Positions 11,501-20,805 of a DNA stretch of 64,000 nucleotides are shown piece by piece. Each line of letters starts with the position of its first letter. The first letter of the stretch is position 1. This DNA comes from Haliclystus octoradiatus (lineage: Eukaryota > Cnidaria > Staurozoa > Stauromedusae > Haliclystidae), in contig OU744450.1 of the NCBI GenBank assembly GCA_916610825.1, forward strand, positions 15,009,767 to 15,073,766, given 5' to 3'. The position numbers were made by a program, and so were the translations under genes. The notes under the pieces were generated by a model. The model searched no databases and was not told the DNA's origin. It worked only from the letters and a program-made list of their open reading frames with translations.

Positions 11501-14500
11501 ACTAATGATGATCATGTTAAATGTTTTGAATGTGGATTTAAAATTCACGTTGGCTGTTTACGGGCTGGAAAATACTTGGATGGACAATGTAAATCTGAAC
11601 ATAGTGTGTGGTTCAAAGAAATGTTCAAATCTAAGTATTGGAGATTTATTTGTAAAACATGTACTATCAAGGAGAACACTTCTTGTTCTATTATAGAGTC
11701 TGATGTTAATGTAGCTACGAGATTAAACTCGATTGAAAAGACACTCGAGCTTTTGGTCAATAGGAAGGGAGATTTTAGCAATTCTGCAAAAAAATCGTTT
11801 GCAGAGGTAGTTGCAAAAAATGTCAACGAAGTGGTCGAAAAGGTAACAAAAACATCAATAGCCAAACGTATTGATGAGTCTGAGGAAGCAAAACAACGCG
11901 CAAAAACTTTGATATTTGATGGAGTTACAGAAATTTTCAGTGAAAATTCAAGACAACATGATATTGACATTGCGAAATCGCTTTGTGAACTAATTACTCC
12001 TCAGTCTGCTGCTATGGTTACGAGTGTATCACGTCTCGGTGCTACTGTTAGCCAGACTGTTAGCACCTCTTTAGACAAACCGATTAAGCCGCGTGCCCTA
12101 CAAGTTATCTTTGCCGACGATTATGTCCCGAGTCAGCTTTTGCAGGCAAGATCTCGATTGAAAAATTACTCGGGCGAATCAAAAGTATTCATCCGTCCTT
12201 ACCTTAGCCAAGAAGAACAAAAGCGAAATCAATTACTGAGAACTGCAGTAAAATTGATAAATAAAGAGGAGACTTGTGAAATACCTCTTGTGTTGGCATA
12301 CAATTCACGCAAAAACACTTATGGCATTTACGGGACCGTGACTTCTGGTGAACAAGATAAATATGACATTGTTGCCGTTACTGAAACTTGGCTTGATAAA
12401 TCTACTTTTTCTGATGCTATGGTATGCCCATTACCAGATTATTCTTTATATCGACATGACCGTAATTCCAAAAGAGGTGGCGGTGTACTAATCTTCGTCA
12501 AAAATAATCTCCAGTGTGTCGAAGCTGAAATTGATTCTTCATTCATTGAACGTGAACATATTGCTGTCGATGTACTTGATGCAAATGGATCTAAGTTTCG
12601 AATTGTTTGTCTTTACCGTCCACCTATTTATTCAGAGGCACAATCAGAGAAATCAATGGATCTGATTTCTCTATATTGTAATGTTAATTATTCCACTGTT
12701 ATATGTGGGGACTTTAACTTGCCGAGCATTGACTGGACAAAGGAAATATCATCTCCAGATGGTAATTCTGTTGCTAATCGCTTTGTTACTTTATTTTATG
12801 AAAATGCGCTCACACAATACATACAAGAACCTACAAGAGGCTCTGCCATCTTAGATCTCATTTTATCAAATGACGAGTTAGCTATCATTGATGTTTCAGT
12901 CTGTGAACCTTTCTCAACCAGTGATCATGCATCTATAACATTTTCAATGAATTTTACACCAAGTATTTTAAACCAGTATCTTATTACGATTATCCAAAAG
13001 CAAATTTTGTTGAAATAAACCGTCATCTTGCAGATATTGATTGGATAATGTTTTTCTCTGTTTGTGCCTCTGTTCAAGACTGTTATGAACATTTCTTATC
13101 CTTATTGTATAGCCTAATTGAAATTTATGTTCCTGTGAAAATTATTAATCAGAAGTCAAAGACATATCCAGATTATATAAATCGTCTTCTTAGAAAGAAA
13201 AATCGTTTATGGTGTGCACGTCATCAAGTAAATGGCAAAGAAAAATACAATGAGTGCGCAAAAAATGTAAGTTCAAGATCAAAAAATACCATCAAAACAT
13301 TGAAAAGAACATTGTCAAAAAGCAAAATATGAGATCATTTTATTCATTTGTAAACAAGTCTTTGAATAAGAAAAGCGGTGTTGCACCTCTACGTGATCAT
13401 AATGGTAATCTTACAACTGATAATTTATTGAAAGCTAGACTTTTATGTGAACAATTTTCAAGTGTTTTCACCGAAGAGAACAATGATATACCTAGCTTTT
13501 CAAACCGTACAACGAAGGTTCTGAACAATGTTAAATTTGAAGTCAGTGATGTGCTTCATGCTATTAAGAAATTGCCCAGTAAATCAGGTACTCCGGACGA
13601 TGTCCCTGCTTTCTTTTTTAAACATACAGCTGATACTATTGCTCAGCCATTATCTTATATCTTCAATTTCTCATTTATGTCTGGGAATCTTCCAAGTTTA
13701 TGGAAAACTGCTATTGTTTGCCCACTGTTTAAGAAACGCCCAGCTGAGATACCGTCAAACTATCGACCAATTTCACTCACCAGCGTCTTTTGTCGTCTGA
13801 TGGAGTCCGTCATTAAAACAACAATGCTTGAATTTTTATTATCAAATGGTCTTATTTCCCCAGAGCAGCATGCTTTTCTTGAGAAAAAATCTACCACCAC
13901 ACAGCTCCTAGAAACATTGAATGATTGGACAATTGCCCTTGAACGTAGAGAATGTGTGGACGTTATGTATATCGACTTGGCAAAGGCCTTTGATACGGTG
14001 TCTCATAGTAAACTGCTTCTGAAGCTTAAGGCCTATGGTATCCAAGGAGCTTTACTTGAATGGATAAAAGAATATTTATATAATCGATCAATGCAGATTT
14101 GTGTGGGTGACAAGCTATCAAATACTATTTACCGTATGCTTGATTGTTCTATATCTAACGTTACTTCATCTGTTCGTGATCTTGGTATACATATTACTTC
14201 TGACCTTAAGTTTTCTACACATTGTAAGATTATCACTCGTAAAGGTATTGTTTGACAAATTATATCCTGAAAACTTTGAACTGGAATGATGCAACCCATC
14301 TTACGAAAGTTTTTCTTGTTTATGTACGCCCTATTTTGGAGTATGCGTCTTCTATTTATTCACCTTACTTGAAAAAAGATATAAATACAATTGAAAATGT
14401 TCAACGGAGATTCACAAAGAAGGTCTTTCTTCGGTGTTTTGATGACAACGAATCATCATATGACGAACGATTAAAAAATCTTAATTTGACAACCCGGGCT

Positions 14501-17500
14501 AGCAGGCGTTTATATTTAGATCTCTGCCTGTTTTACAAAATTATATATAGAAAAACTCACATGGAATTACCAGAGGGTATGATCCTCAAGGGCACTAACA
14601 CAACTAGGAGCCATAATTTAGTTTATCGCATTGACCTCGCAAAATGCAATGTACATTACAATTTTTATTTTAATTGCGTTATTCGACATTGGAATACTCT
14701 CCCCCAAGACATTGTCATGGCAAAATCTTTATCAAATTTTAAATGGAAACTTTCCCTGTACAAAGAAAATTAAATCGTGTAATATTATAAATAGAAAATT
14801 TAATGTAAACAGCATAGTGCAAGTGTATCTAACTCCTTCTATGCGTGTATTCTTTGATTAAATTTTATATTTTATCAATAAAGACATATATATATCCGGC
14901 GTAAAATACATGGCTTTCACTATGGATGTCAACAATTTGTGACATTTGTCATCCATATTGTATCGGATAATCGGTACAGTACTGTTGGGATACTGATTGC
15001 CGTAAAAAATATTTTCGGAGTTATATTTATGAAGACACTAGGCCTAATGGCTCTCTCTCTCTCTCTGTGGCTGGCCTGAAGGGTGAAGCCAGGTTGAAAA
15101 GAATGGTCCGCGCGGGGAATGCATTCCCCGCGCAAAATTTGAAAAAGATTTTCCGTGCCGCGCATTCTGACTAAAAAATTGGTAAATCTACCAAAAATTG
15201 TTAAAATTGGCATCGAAAGCTGCAAAAAAATGGAAAGAAATACAAAACAAGTAATAAAACAAACAGCAACCCACAATAGTCCCATATTTATCATCATCAT
15301 CATTATCTCATTCATAAAAAGTACATGTGATGAGCTGCCAATTAAGATGTAGTAATAATAGGCATATCTATCCTTCTTTTTTTTCTGTAACAGTTTCCTG
15401 TTTTCTGCAACAGTCTGTTTTAAAAAGGTCACTTGAGTATAGATCCCACTATAGGCTAGATTCTAAAGTATTTGAATTTGTTTTCAATATTTGAAATATA
15501 TTGTCTATCTTAATAAATCATTTTGTTTGGGTGTGATGTACCTTAGGAAATCTTGAGAAAGCTACAGTGTAATGTGTATTTTATATCAATGTATCCCCTC
15601 GCCGTGGGAATGTAACATAAAAAGTTGGCTCATTTTGGATATGCTTGAGTTTCTCTCAAATATATGATAAGTAATGTTATGGTCTATTTTTCAGGAAAGG
15701 TAACACTGGTCCAGCAGCAAAAAAAAAGTGTTTACCAGCTATTGCAAAGTCAATGGAAAATTCACCATGCATTGAAACTTCATCTCTGGCATGTCCTCCT
15801 GGAAACACAGACCGAGATGTTGAAATATCAATAATATCTGATAATCCAAGTTTACAGTCAGTACACACAAACGATAACACATCAGTTTGTGATAACCTGG
15901 AAGTTGCTCATCGTGATGAAGTAGTTGTTAGCCACTTGGACGAAGAACAACTAGAAGACCTAAACAGTGAGCATTTGCAAACAAATATCACACTTGGGCA
16001 AAATGATGACAAACAAGAACAAACCACGCTAGAGAAATTTTTCAATAGTTCTTCAGCTGCTCAAAACAAGACAATATTGGACTATCTTGCTGAAAAGATT
16101 GCAGAGAAAGTAATAAAAGAAACCAAGGCAAATGATAGAGCCATAATTGAAGAGAGACCAGAAATACAAATGAGGAACTCAAGTGCAAAGAATTTGAATG
16201 AGCTTTTGTTAGAAGAACCTGATATTGAAATACTTGGCGAAAATGATACTTGGATTATTCGATGCAAGCCTTGCCATTTCTATTTGTGTAACCCTATGGC
16301 ATCGAAGCACCTGAAAAGAAAACCTACAGGGTCATCCATTGCAACCGGTCTTGACATAACTAAAAAAGATTATGACATACTCTGTAGTGGGAACTCACAG
16401 CCATGGAGAAGAATGAAACATAGAATACTAAAACACTTGGCAGGATCTTCAAAGACCCATAACAGTTCTGCAGAGTTTGTGAGAGGTAGTAAAAAGATAC
16501 ACAGTAGAGAGAAATTGGCGCTTAGGAATCAATTGAGAACGGCAATCGGTGTGGTACAAAGCAAATCTGCTGCAATTCATTACGAGACCCGGATTGCTGA
16601 ACTTTATCAAGCAGGTGCTGAGGTTGGTGACTTTGGGCACTCAAGAATGCTTTTTCCTGACATGATCAATGTGGCATGCAGATACATTGACATAGAAACA
16701 ATAGCACATCTGAAGGAAGTTAATCCTAGCACTGGCCTCCCTCCACATTTTTACGTAACAGCAGACAAATCAACGAACCACCGTATTTCTAACCAGGCTA
16801 CCATTATCTCATTTGTTATTGATGGCAGAAGAGAAGCTCTACCTGTTGGTGCTAGTCGTGTATACTCGAACTCAGCTGGAACGGGAGGTACTTCAGTAGA
16901 ATTGGCACAAGGTATCTATAGGGAACTAAAAAATCATCTGGAATTAAGCGGCGTTTCTTTGCTACAATTACAAGGTCAAGTCACTGATGGCCAGTACATT
17001 AACGAGCCTTTTCAGACAGAAATGAATAAACCAATCTTTAATGTATTACGTGAATGGTCTGCTGAAGAAGATCTTCCTGTCCTGTTGATGTCCAAGTGGT
17101 GGGAATGTCATTGGGATCCAGCCCATTGCTTGGACTTAGTGTTTGGAAAATACAAAGACCACACATTTGTCGATAGAATTTTGCGAAGGTTGTCACAATT
17201 TAACCAGTTATTCAGGTATGGAAAAATGCATACCCTAGCAAAAGAAACTGCGAAAGATCTAAACTTGAAGTTTCGAGTGCTCAATTCCTTTGCAAAGCAA
17301 AGGTTCATGAGTAGCAGCTATGCTAGCTTAGAAAACTTGGAAGAGAGCTTTGAGGCGTACGTGGAGACGTTTAAGGATCATCACAATGAAGAAGAGATCC
17401 TGTACAAGCTATGTGGCGCAGACTTTGTTTTTGACCTATGCGGCATACTTGATCTTCTTCAGCCATTGGTGACACTGATGCTGAAGGCTCAATTGAAATG

Positions 17501-19524
17501 GTGTCCTGGATGGAAAATGCCTCGTTACATAGAACTTGTTGCTGACCAATTAGAGCTATTTTCACATGAAATAGAAGAAGATATCCCATCAAAAGCAGCA
17601 ACGGCAAGGCTAAATAAACATGCCAGTGATATCGAAAGCTACAAGTTTAAGTCAATTCAGCTGGAGGATGGTTGGCTGATAGCGGGTAAAAACAATGACG
17701 GAACATTAATTTGGACTGCTAGGGACACCAGTGATTCCCGTAGAGATCTGAAGGAATTAGCTGAAGGTTTACATGCAGAGCTGTTGGGGAGATTTGAGAG
17801 ATGCTTTCCTGCACTAGATTTATTATTGCACAAATGTTTGGACTTTGAACAGCTGTTCTCTAAAATTTGTGGATTACGAGAAACTGAATCAGAAATGCCT
17901 GTAAATAAAGCAGATTTTTCTAGGCACGGTACAACTGAATTTAAAGAAGTCACTGATTTCGTTGCAAGGCTACCGCATGTGAAAGCCCTGAATTTGGCAT
18001 TATGTAGTGAGCTCAGCAGTGCAATATTTTGGAAACTGAAAGAAACAATAATCAGTGTTGTGTGGGGTGACCTTTTTCTCAAATACTTTCAAATATTTTT
18101 TGCATCAATGACAAAACAGGAAATAAGTTTTTGTGAAAACACGTTTGTGACAGAATTTTCCCAGATTGATGAGGATTGCTTTTGTCTCGAAAAGGTGTTT
18201 TCAGTAACTACAAGTGACGGAAAGAAACATAAGGTGCATCTACATGAAAAGAGTGTGATCAATGCCCTTTACACTGATTCCAAATTCTACACCTCAGTCG
18301 GGCAAGAGTTTTGCATTATATATGACATCATGTATGCTAAAACCGGCACTGAGGCTATTGTTGAGTCCTTTTATGGGGTCATTAGAAACCAGGAAATGGA
18401 CAACCAGCGTCTGAAGGTTCTTAGTCAGAGAGCAAAAGTTGACTGGTGTTTCCCGCCCATCTTGGAATGCGATCGAGCCCTTGATGCAATGGCAGAGCTT
18501 TACATTAATGGTAACAAAGAGACCGGTGACCGTCGTCACTATGTCCCTGTTTATACCAATAAAAAATCTCTTCACAAGACCAACACAATGTCAAAAGTAT
18601 TAAAAAGGTTGAAAAAATCACACACCGGACTTTCGTATTTACGCTAAAGTTTGATCTTACTAATAGTTTGTTTTTGTTTTAGTTAAATTGTAACCTCTGC
18701 TAATTTTACAAAGAAAATATTTCAATTTGTTGATAAAGTTCTAGTAACTGTATTCTGAATTACTTACTTGTTAATCATTAAATTGGTATTTTTCACATGC
18801 TGACTGTTGTATTTGTATTATTATTTCTTGGCTCTGTGTTTCTGGAACAGCAACTTGAAATTACCTTTGCCAATTATAATAGAATTGATGAATTCATAAT
18901 ATTATGGAAAGAAAATCTCTGTACAGTACTCTTCTTATATAGTAACACTCTACTTATTTCTTGCCTGTGTTCAAAATATTGCTGTTTGTTTCTTCAATTT
19001 TTCCGGAAAAACGCTATAAAAGATTTTATCATTTCCGCGCAAATTCGAGTGACAAAATATAGCATTCCCCGCGCACTTGGCAATCTTTGCAACCTGGGGG
19101 TGAAGGAAGGCCATGTGACTGACTGTGATGCTGAAGGCTGAAATTAGCTGTTATGTTTTGATAAAAATACATAGTGAGTGTTAATCATTGTTATTGAAAT
19201 ATCTTCTTGTTTAATCAAATTAGAATATCTTGTATGAATGCAGCTAACGGGATACCCACCTAGGGCACATGCCATTGCACATTTGAATCCACAATGCTCC
19301 ATAACTCTTTCGACAATGATGGCTTCTTTCTCCTTTTTCATCGCAGGAATGCCCACGACAGGACTGAATGGCGTAGCATTACTTGCCCTTATTTCTTTGA
19401 GCTTTGGAATAAGTTCACTCATTCTGGTAAATGCGAAAGGTTCATGTCTTGATGGAGTTGGACCCTTGTTGTTATATTCATCAAGATTTTCAGTAGCAGC
19501 ATGATACGATTCAGACGCCGCCAT
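2584..19524 (-). CDS. TIMM22: TIMM22: mitochondrial inner-membrane import translocase subunit (last exon not seen)
   Basis: Tim22 forms the channel core of the TIM22 complex, which inserts multi-pass carrier proteins into the mitochondrial inner membrane. Three coding exons were found on the minus strand: 19260-19524, 3283-3476 and 2584-2656. Exon 1 starts at ATG 19524 in good context (AAGATGG), giving MAASES, and ends in a segment matching the family, MEHCGFKCAMACALG. Exon 2 reads YGLGAGFGLFTAGLD and later NFAVVGAMFSVTECLLES. Exon 3 reads CRGKSDLKNG then SGCITGG. Introns are GT-AG and phases join exactly (1, 0, then 1). The family's last segment, with its final transmembrane helix, was not found in 1-2583 and probably lies left of the window. 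Intron 1 is almost 16 kb and filled with transposons. Confidence 0.9.
2657..4100. other. TIMM22 intronic DNA
   Basis: Apart from TIMM22 exon 2 (3283-3476), nothing recognisable is seen: no ORF of interest, no RNA gene, no clear repeat. It is intron 2 and the distal end of intron 1. Confidence 0.6.
4108..4268 (+). repeat. Short interspersed palindromic repeat, copy A
   Basis: It begins CAGTGAAACCTGTATATAACAG and ends TTTATAGAGGTGACTG. Internal blocks such as ACTATAGACAGGTGGC occur twice. Related copies lie at 26139-26325 (inverted), 26842-27012 and 55601-55768 (inverted). It has no coding capacity and looks like a MITE-type family. Confidence 0.6.
4389..4597 (+). repeat. Interspersed repeat, copy 2 (about 210 bp)
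   Basis: Direct repeat of 2170-2383, at roughly 85-90 percent identity by eye. The right end has GGTCTTGGGTTCAATC, similar to a pol III B box. Confidence 0.6.
4957..10563 (+). pseudogene. THAP9/P-element-like transposase relic, split by a LINE
   Basis: ATG 4957 opens a THAP zinc-finger domain: MVKSCCAIH, then SFHRVP, then W-P, VCSEHF and PSVF, the C2CH layout of THAP DNA-binding domains. Stop codons break it after codon 35 and after VCSEHFTL. The catalytic part resumes at about 8628 after a TTCGTAG acceptor with WLQSVDGEPG and LVFDEMGIK, then GYVDLGNG, SLTCDGC and FFDVVHMIKLFRN. It continues in an open stretch 9333-10292 (FNGSKPTEDLF, FDMLNSRSSLS, KFSQDPLELIF) and ends near 10563 with LEQLTTGDRTRLGRLM. 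This order matches P-element/THAP9 transposases. A frameshift near 8850 and several stops make it inactive. Sequence between about 5.8 and 8.35 kb is an inserted LINE. Terminal inverted repeats were not recognised. Confidence 0.8.
5840..8345 (+). mobile_element. CR1/L2-like non-LTR retrotransposon (ORF2 relic)
   Basis: An apurinic-type endonuclease starts near 5855 (IASQNVRSLLKNGEAVRDFV, then LALQEIWQ, GGGVGFIIHDS, VYIPP, VAGDFNVNFL). The reverse transcriptase follows at about 7080-7900, with LKPKSSSGFD, LDLKKAFDTVPHDIL, CGVPQGSILGPLLF and the catalytic FADDT. The C-terminal part at 8071-8300 has YSATLKPHFEYCL. Frameshifts occur near 5935, 6110 and 7915, so no intact protein is made. The 3' end appears cut near 8345 without a poly-A or microsatellite tail. 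The element sits between the THAP and catalytic parts of the P-like relic and so is younger than it. The 5' junction is uncertain (5660-5850). Confidence 0.8.
10564..11400. other. Intronic spacer between two transposon relics
   Basis: No ORF, RNA gene or clear repeat was recognised. A run of seven C at about 11111-11117 is the only local oddity. It may include the 3' end of the P-like element and the 5' UTR of the LINE that follows. Confidence 0.4.
11450..14890 (+). mobile_element. CR1-like LINE with ORF1-endonuclease fusion and deleted RT active site
   Basis: ATG 11450 begins an ORF1-type protein. It has a PHD-like Cys/His cluster (CLECTIPV, CFECGFKIHVGCL, CKTC), a coiled region and an RNA-binding-like stretch. 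At about 12350 the same frame passes into an ORF2 endonuclease (DIVAVTETWLDKSTF, GGGVLIFVKNN, VCLYRPP, ICGDFNLPSIDW, SDHASI). The endonuclease N-terminus is missing, so ORF1 and ORF2 are joined by an internal deletion. After a break near 13018, the reverse transcriptase runs to about 14135 (PSNYRPISLTSV, YIDLAKAFDTVSH) and then jumps from VGDKLSNTIYR to the RDLGIHI region. The PQGSVLGP block and the catalytic ADD block are absent. The C-terminal region is 14252-14773, followed by AATAAA near 14876. Confidence 0.85.
15089..19097 (+). mobile_element. Complete hAT-superfamily DNA transposon (4,009 bp)
   Basis: The left end CCAGGTTGAAAAGAATG and the right end (reverse complement CCAGGTTGCAAAGATTG) are terminal inverted repeats. 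Both continue into a shared GCGCGGGGAATGC block. The element is flanked by a perfect 8-bp target duplication, GGGTGAAG, at 15081-15088 and 19098-19105. An 8-bp duplication is the hallmark of hAT transposition. The single long ORF (15753-18647) is open. The insertion lies in intron 1 of TIMM22, opposite to its direction, and ends about 154 bp before the exon 1 splice donor. Confidence 0.92.
15753..18647 (+). CDS. hAT-like transposase, 964 residues, open
   Basis: The N-terminal 160 residues are polar and probably disordered. Residues about 167-174 (WIIRCKPC) look like the start of a Cys-rich zinc-binding element. A likely RNase H-like catalytic core follows, with the block YVTADKST (Asp338), later HWDPAHCLDLVF and, near the C-terminus, the acidic segment AIVESFYGVIRNQEMDN. 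These resemble the layout of ZMYM/ZNF862-type hAT relatives, but I cannot assign the catalytic Glu with certainty. The frame is open upstream to a TTTTTCAG acceptor at 15694, so an extra 5' exon may add residues before Met 15753. The superfamily call rests mainly on the 8-bp target duplication and terminal repeats around it. No frameshift or stop is seen, so it could be active. Confidence 0.85.
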   Translation: MENSPCIETSSLACPPGNTDRDVEISIISDNPSLQSVHTNDNTSVCDNLEVAHRDEVVVSHLDEEQLEDLNSEHLQTNITLGQNDDKQEQTTLEKFFNSSSAAQNKTILDYLAEKIAEKVIKETKANDRAIIEERPEIQMRNSSAKNLNELLLEEPDIEILGENDTWIIRCKPCHFYLCNPMASKHLKRKPTGSSIATGLDITKKDYDILCSGNSQPWRRMKHRILKHLAGSSKTHNSSAEFVRGSKKIHSREKLALRNQLRTAIGVVQSKSAAIHYETRIAELYQAGAEVGDFGHSRMLFPDMINVACRYIDIETIAHLKEVNPSTGLPPHFYVTADKSTNHRISNQATIISFVIDGRREALPVGASRVYSNSAGTGGTSVELAQGIYRELKNHLELSGVSLLQLQGQVTDGQYINEPFQTEMNKPIFNVLREWSAEEDLPVLLMSKWWECHWDPAHCLDLVFGKYKDHTFVDRILRRLSQFNQLFRYGKMHTLAKETAKDLNLKFRVLNSFAKQRFMSSSYASLENLEESFEAYVETFKDHHNEEEILYKLCGADFVFDLCGILDLLQPLVTLMLKAQLKWCPGWKMPRYIELVADQLELFSHEIEEDIPSKAATARLNKHASDIESYKFKSIQLEDGWLIAGKNNDGTLIWTARDTSDSRRDLKELAEGLHAELLGRFERCFPALDLLLHKCLDFEQLFSKICGLRETESEMPVNKADFSRHGTTEFKEVTDFVARLPHVKALNLALCSELSSAIFWKLKETIISVVWGDLFLKYFQIFFASMTKQEISFCENTFVTEFSQIDEDCFCLEKVFSVTTSDGKKHKVHLHEKSVINALYTDSKFYTSVGQEFCIIYDIMYAKTGTEAIVESFYGVIRNQEMDNQRLKVLSQRAKVDWCFPPILECDRALDAMAELYINGNKETGDRRHYVPVYTNKKSLHKTNTMSKVLKRLKKSHTGLSYLR

Positions 19525-20805
19525 CTTTGCCAAGGGGAAAGCGTGAAAATCATAGAACGATCGTGACTAAAGACCATCACTGGTCACGAAGAAGACTAAA
19601 GTCTAGAGACTGACAAAGGTAACAGTTTCCCAATATCGCAAATCAGCTGATATATTTTTATTTTAGTAGGATATCGGTAAGTTGAATCTCAAATTGTTGA
19701 ATTGACATGTAGCTTTACTTTTCTATGAACAGAACGCACAGTAGGCTACACCGTGCACGCAATGCAGGCCAATGCAAATGCGAGCAATGCCGAGCATGAT
19801 GCGTGTCAACATCATGACATTCCTACCGCATGTTCGTGCTTAATAGGCTTTAGCAGACTTACTAAAATAGAAATCATCTATTCTATTAACTTTGGGCTGA
19901 GTGACACTAATATTGCTCAACTCTGTTCACCCTGAAACAATACTATAGGATACGATGGTACTTGGTAATCTACTTTAAATCTGCATCAAACGTATATTAA
20001 TACGAGAGTAGGCTATGCCTATCGTGATGCAGAGGAGATAGAAAATAATGCGTCATGGTCACAGTCACGGCCACGAAACTGAGGGGCAATGTGTCTCATT
20101 TGATAGTTTTGAACCAAAAACTTATATGGACTGCTGATTCCATGGACAGACTTGAAAAGTGAAAAAGGATCCACCATCAGATTCATATAAATTGCATACG
20201 ATTGCAACCAAAACATAAATAGTTGCGCAAATTTTTGAACCACAATTTCAATATTAATTGTTACTTCAACAAAAATGTTCACAATATGTGTTCTCATTAT
20301 TTGAGATACAAAAAAAGGGATATACAGTCAAACTCGGTTAATCCCTAATAATATATAGGCTACTGTTAGATTATTTTTGAAGGGGAAATGACCGAGCAAA
20401 GCGAAAACATAAGAACAACATAATAGGCCTACAAATAGAAAATGTTTCTATTTCTAATGAAGCAATCTCTGGGATAGGCCTATACACTTTAATATTCAAC
20501 ATAAGCTCTCCAAATCTGTGTTAAATTATTTTGGTGTCATTTTATTAATTTAGTAGATTTTCAATAATTGTTAACTGCAGCAAAATTTATTATCCAACAA
20601 CTTTTGAAAATGTTCAAAGTTAATCAAATTAGCGAAGTGAATGAGTCACATTGATTATTAATTTTAGTTTCAATTGTTGCTGATAGAGATGTGTTTCTGA
20701 TTCAATGATACTTTTTCCAATTTGAATCTTTGTGAGGCGCAGCATAAGAACAATCAGATGAAATGATGGAATTTATGATGTTTGTTTTTAGATTCTTTTA
20801 ATATA
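19525..20805. promoter_or_regulatory. Divergent promoter region between TIMM22 and GLT1D1
   Basis: The start codons of two oppositely oriented genes are 1.28 kb apart here. A plausible non-coding first exon of GLT1D1 ends at about 19618 (GACAAAG followed by GTAACA), and an acceptor TTTTTAG sits at 20791, just before the first coding exon. Transcription start sites and core promoter elements could not be pinned down. An expressed-sequence match would be needed to settle the 5' exon. Confidence 0.45.

Noticed and set aside
15051-15066. TC dinucleotide run as a regulatory element
   Set aside because: Short simple repeat with no other support.
14929-15432. 167-codon minus-strand open frame
   Set aside because: It crosses the hAT terminal repeat and target duplication, so it cannot be a single gene.
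19144-19259. Extension of TIMM22 exon 1 past the donor
   Set aside because: The open frame continues, but similarity stops exactly at CTAG/GTGGG and resumes in phase at 3476.
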